A DNA stretch of 6,371 nucleotides from Thermoanaerobacterium sp. GTDB lineage: Bacteria > Bacillota > Thermoanaerobacteria > Thermoanaerobacterales > Thermoanaerobacteraceae. This document shows positions 4,425-6,371 of this stretch, one piece after another. Position 1 is the stretch's first letter. Every line of letters starts with the position of its first letter. Below the pieces are notes generated by a model. That model saw only the letters and a list, made by a program, of their open reading frames with translations. It did not search any database and was not told the origin of the DNA. Both the position numbers and the translations under genes were made by a program. The stretch covers positions 1 through 6,371 of the forward strand of contig JASBVU010000113.1 in the NCBI GenBank assembly GCA_029960905.1, given 5' to 3'.

Positions 4425-6371
4425 TACAAATAATAATAGCTATCTCTTCATCTTTTCTATGCCCGTTTAACTCAATTTTTGCTAAAGACATTATCTGATT
4501 TTTATCTACCATTCCTGATAGATCAACTAATCTATTTGATAATATTATAAAACAGTCTGGTATTTCTGCTCCTCCATCACCATAAAATATATTTTCATCA
4601 AGAACTTTATTTAAAGCCTCATCAAATTGTAAAATAGTTGTTCTAAATATTTTACCATTATTTTTGCTAAGTTTTATTATTCCTTCTGAGTCTACCACTC
4701 TTATAGGTTCAATTGTTTTTGTAATAAGACCAAATAAGCTCTTTTGTTTTTTAAAACCCATTATTACATACATTTCTCCTAGTTTTAACATTATCTTTGT
4801 GTCTTTCTCATTAATATTCATTGAATCTGCAGCTATTTTGATTATTTCTTTTTCGTTTAATTCTTTCTTCATCATGTCTTTTGATCTTAGTTCTGTAGCA
4901 CCCGTTGCTATCGCTCTTAATATATTTTTTTGTGAATCTACTTCAACAAATATTTCTACTGTGTTTTCTAGTGCACCTGCTTTTATAACCGCTTCTTTTG
5001 CTTCACTTCTTATAGACATTATGTCATTTTCGGTTGGATTTTGAACTGTCCTTTCAACTACTTCTCTTACCATTGCAAGTGCCACACCTATTGTTGATAT
5101 TACTTGTGCATTTTTTGCAATCCTGTATTTCATATTCATCATTTCAGCAAGATATGGTACAATTGCTGCACTTCCTCCACCACCCCCAACCAAAACTGTT
5201 GTACTCTTATCGAGTTTGTAATCTTCAATAAGTTTCTCAACTACTTCTAAATCTTTTTTGCATGCTTTTTTTAAAATTTCATTTGCAACTTCTTCTACTG
5301 TAATTCCAAGTTTATGTGCAATTGGTTCAAATGCTTTTCTGGCCGATTTACAATTTCCATATGCATAATCATTTTGATTGACGTATCCTAATACATTTGC
5401 CGCGCATGAAACTGTAACTGCAAACATTTTTCCATTTTTACTTTTAATGGCTACATAGTTGTCTGGATCACTTTCTTTAGGTTTAATATACACTATTTCC
5501 GGTTCTATTATTTCATCAGGATCTGCATACACTGAATATGGAAGACCAGCTATATGTGCACTTCTTGGTCCTACATCCTCTATACCTTTTTCTCCTAACC
5601 TTACCATGCTTCCACCTGCTATTCCGACAGTCCTTACATCAAGTGAATTAAGATATGTCTTATGACCACCTATCTCTGCATAATTCACCATTACCTTTCC
5701 ATTCCTAATAACTGATATATCTGTAGATGTCCCTCCTACTTCAAGAAATATGCCATCGGAGATTTTTTCATACATCAAAGCACCAGCAACACCTGCTGCT
5801 GGACCAGACAGCATTGTCAATATTGGCCTTTTTCTCACTTCAGCTACATCCATTACACCGCCATCACAACGCATAATCATTAAAGGAGCTTTTATGCCAG
5901 ATTTTTTAACGCTTTCTTCAGTCATATTAGCAGTATCTATCATCTTTGGTAGAATACATCCATTGATTGCCGCTGTTCTTGCCCTGATTTTAAGTCCATA
6001 TAGCTTTGTAATTTCATGTGTTGCCGTAGCTGGTAATCCTTGATTTTCTGATATTTCTATTACTTTATTCTCGTGTTCAGGGTCGTCAACTGAAAATGCC
6101 TCTGCTGCTACTATTGCACCAACATTTTCGTGTTTTAACTCTAATATAGAGTTTTCTATGCTTCTATCAAAATCATCATTTATCTCAATATATTTATTAA
6201 ATGTCTTCAAAAATTTACCTGGTGCAAGTTCTATATCGCCAATATTGGTATCACTTTTGGATTTTATTCCTTCCAAGCCCTTGCCAATAGTAACTATTCC
6301 AACAGGAACAACATCTCCTTCAAGGAGTGCATTTGTAGCTTGTGTTGTTCCATGGGCAATAAAAAGCACAT
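4417..6371 (-). CDS. Hydantoinase A/oxoprolinase-like ATPase, 5' end outside the window
   Basis: This is a member of the hydantoinase/5-oxoprolinase ATPase superfamily, whose actin-like ATPase fold activates cyclic amides or carboxylation substrates with ATP. Numbering starts at the GTG at 6369. That codon is probably an internal valine, since HGTTQATNALLEG (6-18) normally lies some 60 residues into the protein. The N-terminal GGTFTD phosphate-binding part is therefore beyond the edge. Visible motifs are RCDGGVM (167-173), LSGPAAGVAGA (187-197), LEVGGTSTD (209-217), IAGGSMVRLGEKG (250-262), VGPRSA (266-271) and VGGGGGSAAIVPYLA (394-408). Two departures from classical HyuA are seen: the usual Asp before VGGTSTD is Glu210, and the SAGAxPGPACYG segment is replaced by SAHIAGLPYSVYA. 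The last ~180 residues, after VEIFVEVDSQKNILRAIATGATEL (471-494), do not look like the usual C-terminal end. It is the first visible gene of the operon and no HyuB is present. Confidence 0.9.
   Translation of the reverse strand, partial: VLFIAHGTTQATNALLEGDVVPVGIVTIGKGLEGIKSKSDTNIGDIELAPGKFLKTFNKYIEINDDFDRSIENSILELKHENVGAIVAAEAFSVDDPEHENKVIEISENQGLPATATHEITKLYGLKIRARTAAINGCILPKMIDTANMTEESVKKSGIKAPLMIMRCDGGVMDVAEVRKRPILTMLSGPAAGVAGALMYEKISDGIFLEVGGTSTDISVIRNGKVMVNYAEIGGHKTYLNSLDVRTVGIAGGSMVRLGEKGIEDVGPRSAHIAGLPYSVYADPDEIIEPEIVYIKPKESDPDNYVAIKSKNGKMFAVTVSCAANVLGYVNQNDYAYGNCKSARKAFEPIAHKLGITVEEVANEILKKACKKDLEVVEKLIEDYKLDKSTTVLVGGGGGSAAIVPYLAEMMNMKYRIAKNAQVISTIGVALAMVREVVERTVQNPTENDIMSIRSEAKEAVIKAGALENTVEIFVEVDSQKNILRAIATGATELRSKDMMKKELNEKEIIKIAADSMNINEKDTKIMLKLGEMYVIMGFKKQKSLFGLITKTIEPIRVVDSEGIIKLSKNNGKIFRTTILQFDEALNKVLDENIFYGDGGAEIPDCFIILSNRLVDLSGMVDKNQIMSLAKIELNGHRKDEEIAIIICKR

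Noticed and set aside
6367..6369. GTG at 6369 as the true start of the hydantoinase-like protein
   Set aside because: The HGTT motif would fall at residue 6 instead of after the N-terminal ATPase region typical of the family. The frame also stays open to the window edge.

Overview
The window is strongly AT-rich. It uses AGA, ATA and TTA codons heavily and has Gram-positive-type AGGTGA ribosome binding sites and a consensus sigma-A-type promoter. This fits a low-GC Firmicute, most likely an anaerobic clostridial or Thermoanaerobacterales-like bacterium. That assignment is inference from composition and gene style, as no taxonomic marker gene is present.

Left part (1-1993, plus strand): a short non-coding stretch holds an imperfect nested dyad and then a TTGACA-N18-TATAAT promoter. 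The promoter drives a single gene for an ABC exporter half-transporter with one membrane domain and one ATPase domain. It has no partner gene beside it.

Middle (1994-2533, minus strand): a poorly explained stretch with a 92-residue hypothetical protein (2107-2385). A possible 58-residue ORF is joined to it by an ATGA overlap and runs into the 3' end of the convergent ABC gene. Just upstream is a zone of short same-frame ORF pieces (2395-2553) that looks like a decayed gene.

Right part (2534-6371, minus strand): a tightly packed operon transcribed leftward. It starts beyond the right edge with a hydantoinase A/oxoprolinase-like ATPase (5' end missing). After 4 bases comes a 176-residue HExxH zinc-metallopeptidase-like protein, and after 10 bases a 445-residue FAD-dependent oxidoreductase. 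Both downstream ribosome binding sites overlap the previous stop codon, so the three proteins are probably co-translated and may act together. A heterocycle or lactam pathway is possible: FAD-dependent oxidation, ATP-dependent ring activation by the HyuA-like protein and perhaps a hydrolytic step by the zincin. This is inference; the substrate cannot be read from the sequence. No HyuB subunit is visible, the HyuA-like protein departs from the classical family in its second half, and the zincin is not a standard member of hydantoinase operons. This operon is the most interesting content of the window.

No rRNA, tRNA, CRISPR array, insertion sequence or convincing factor-independent terminator was seen.
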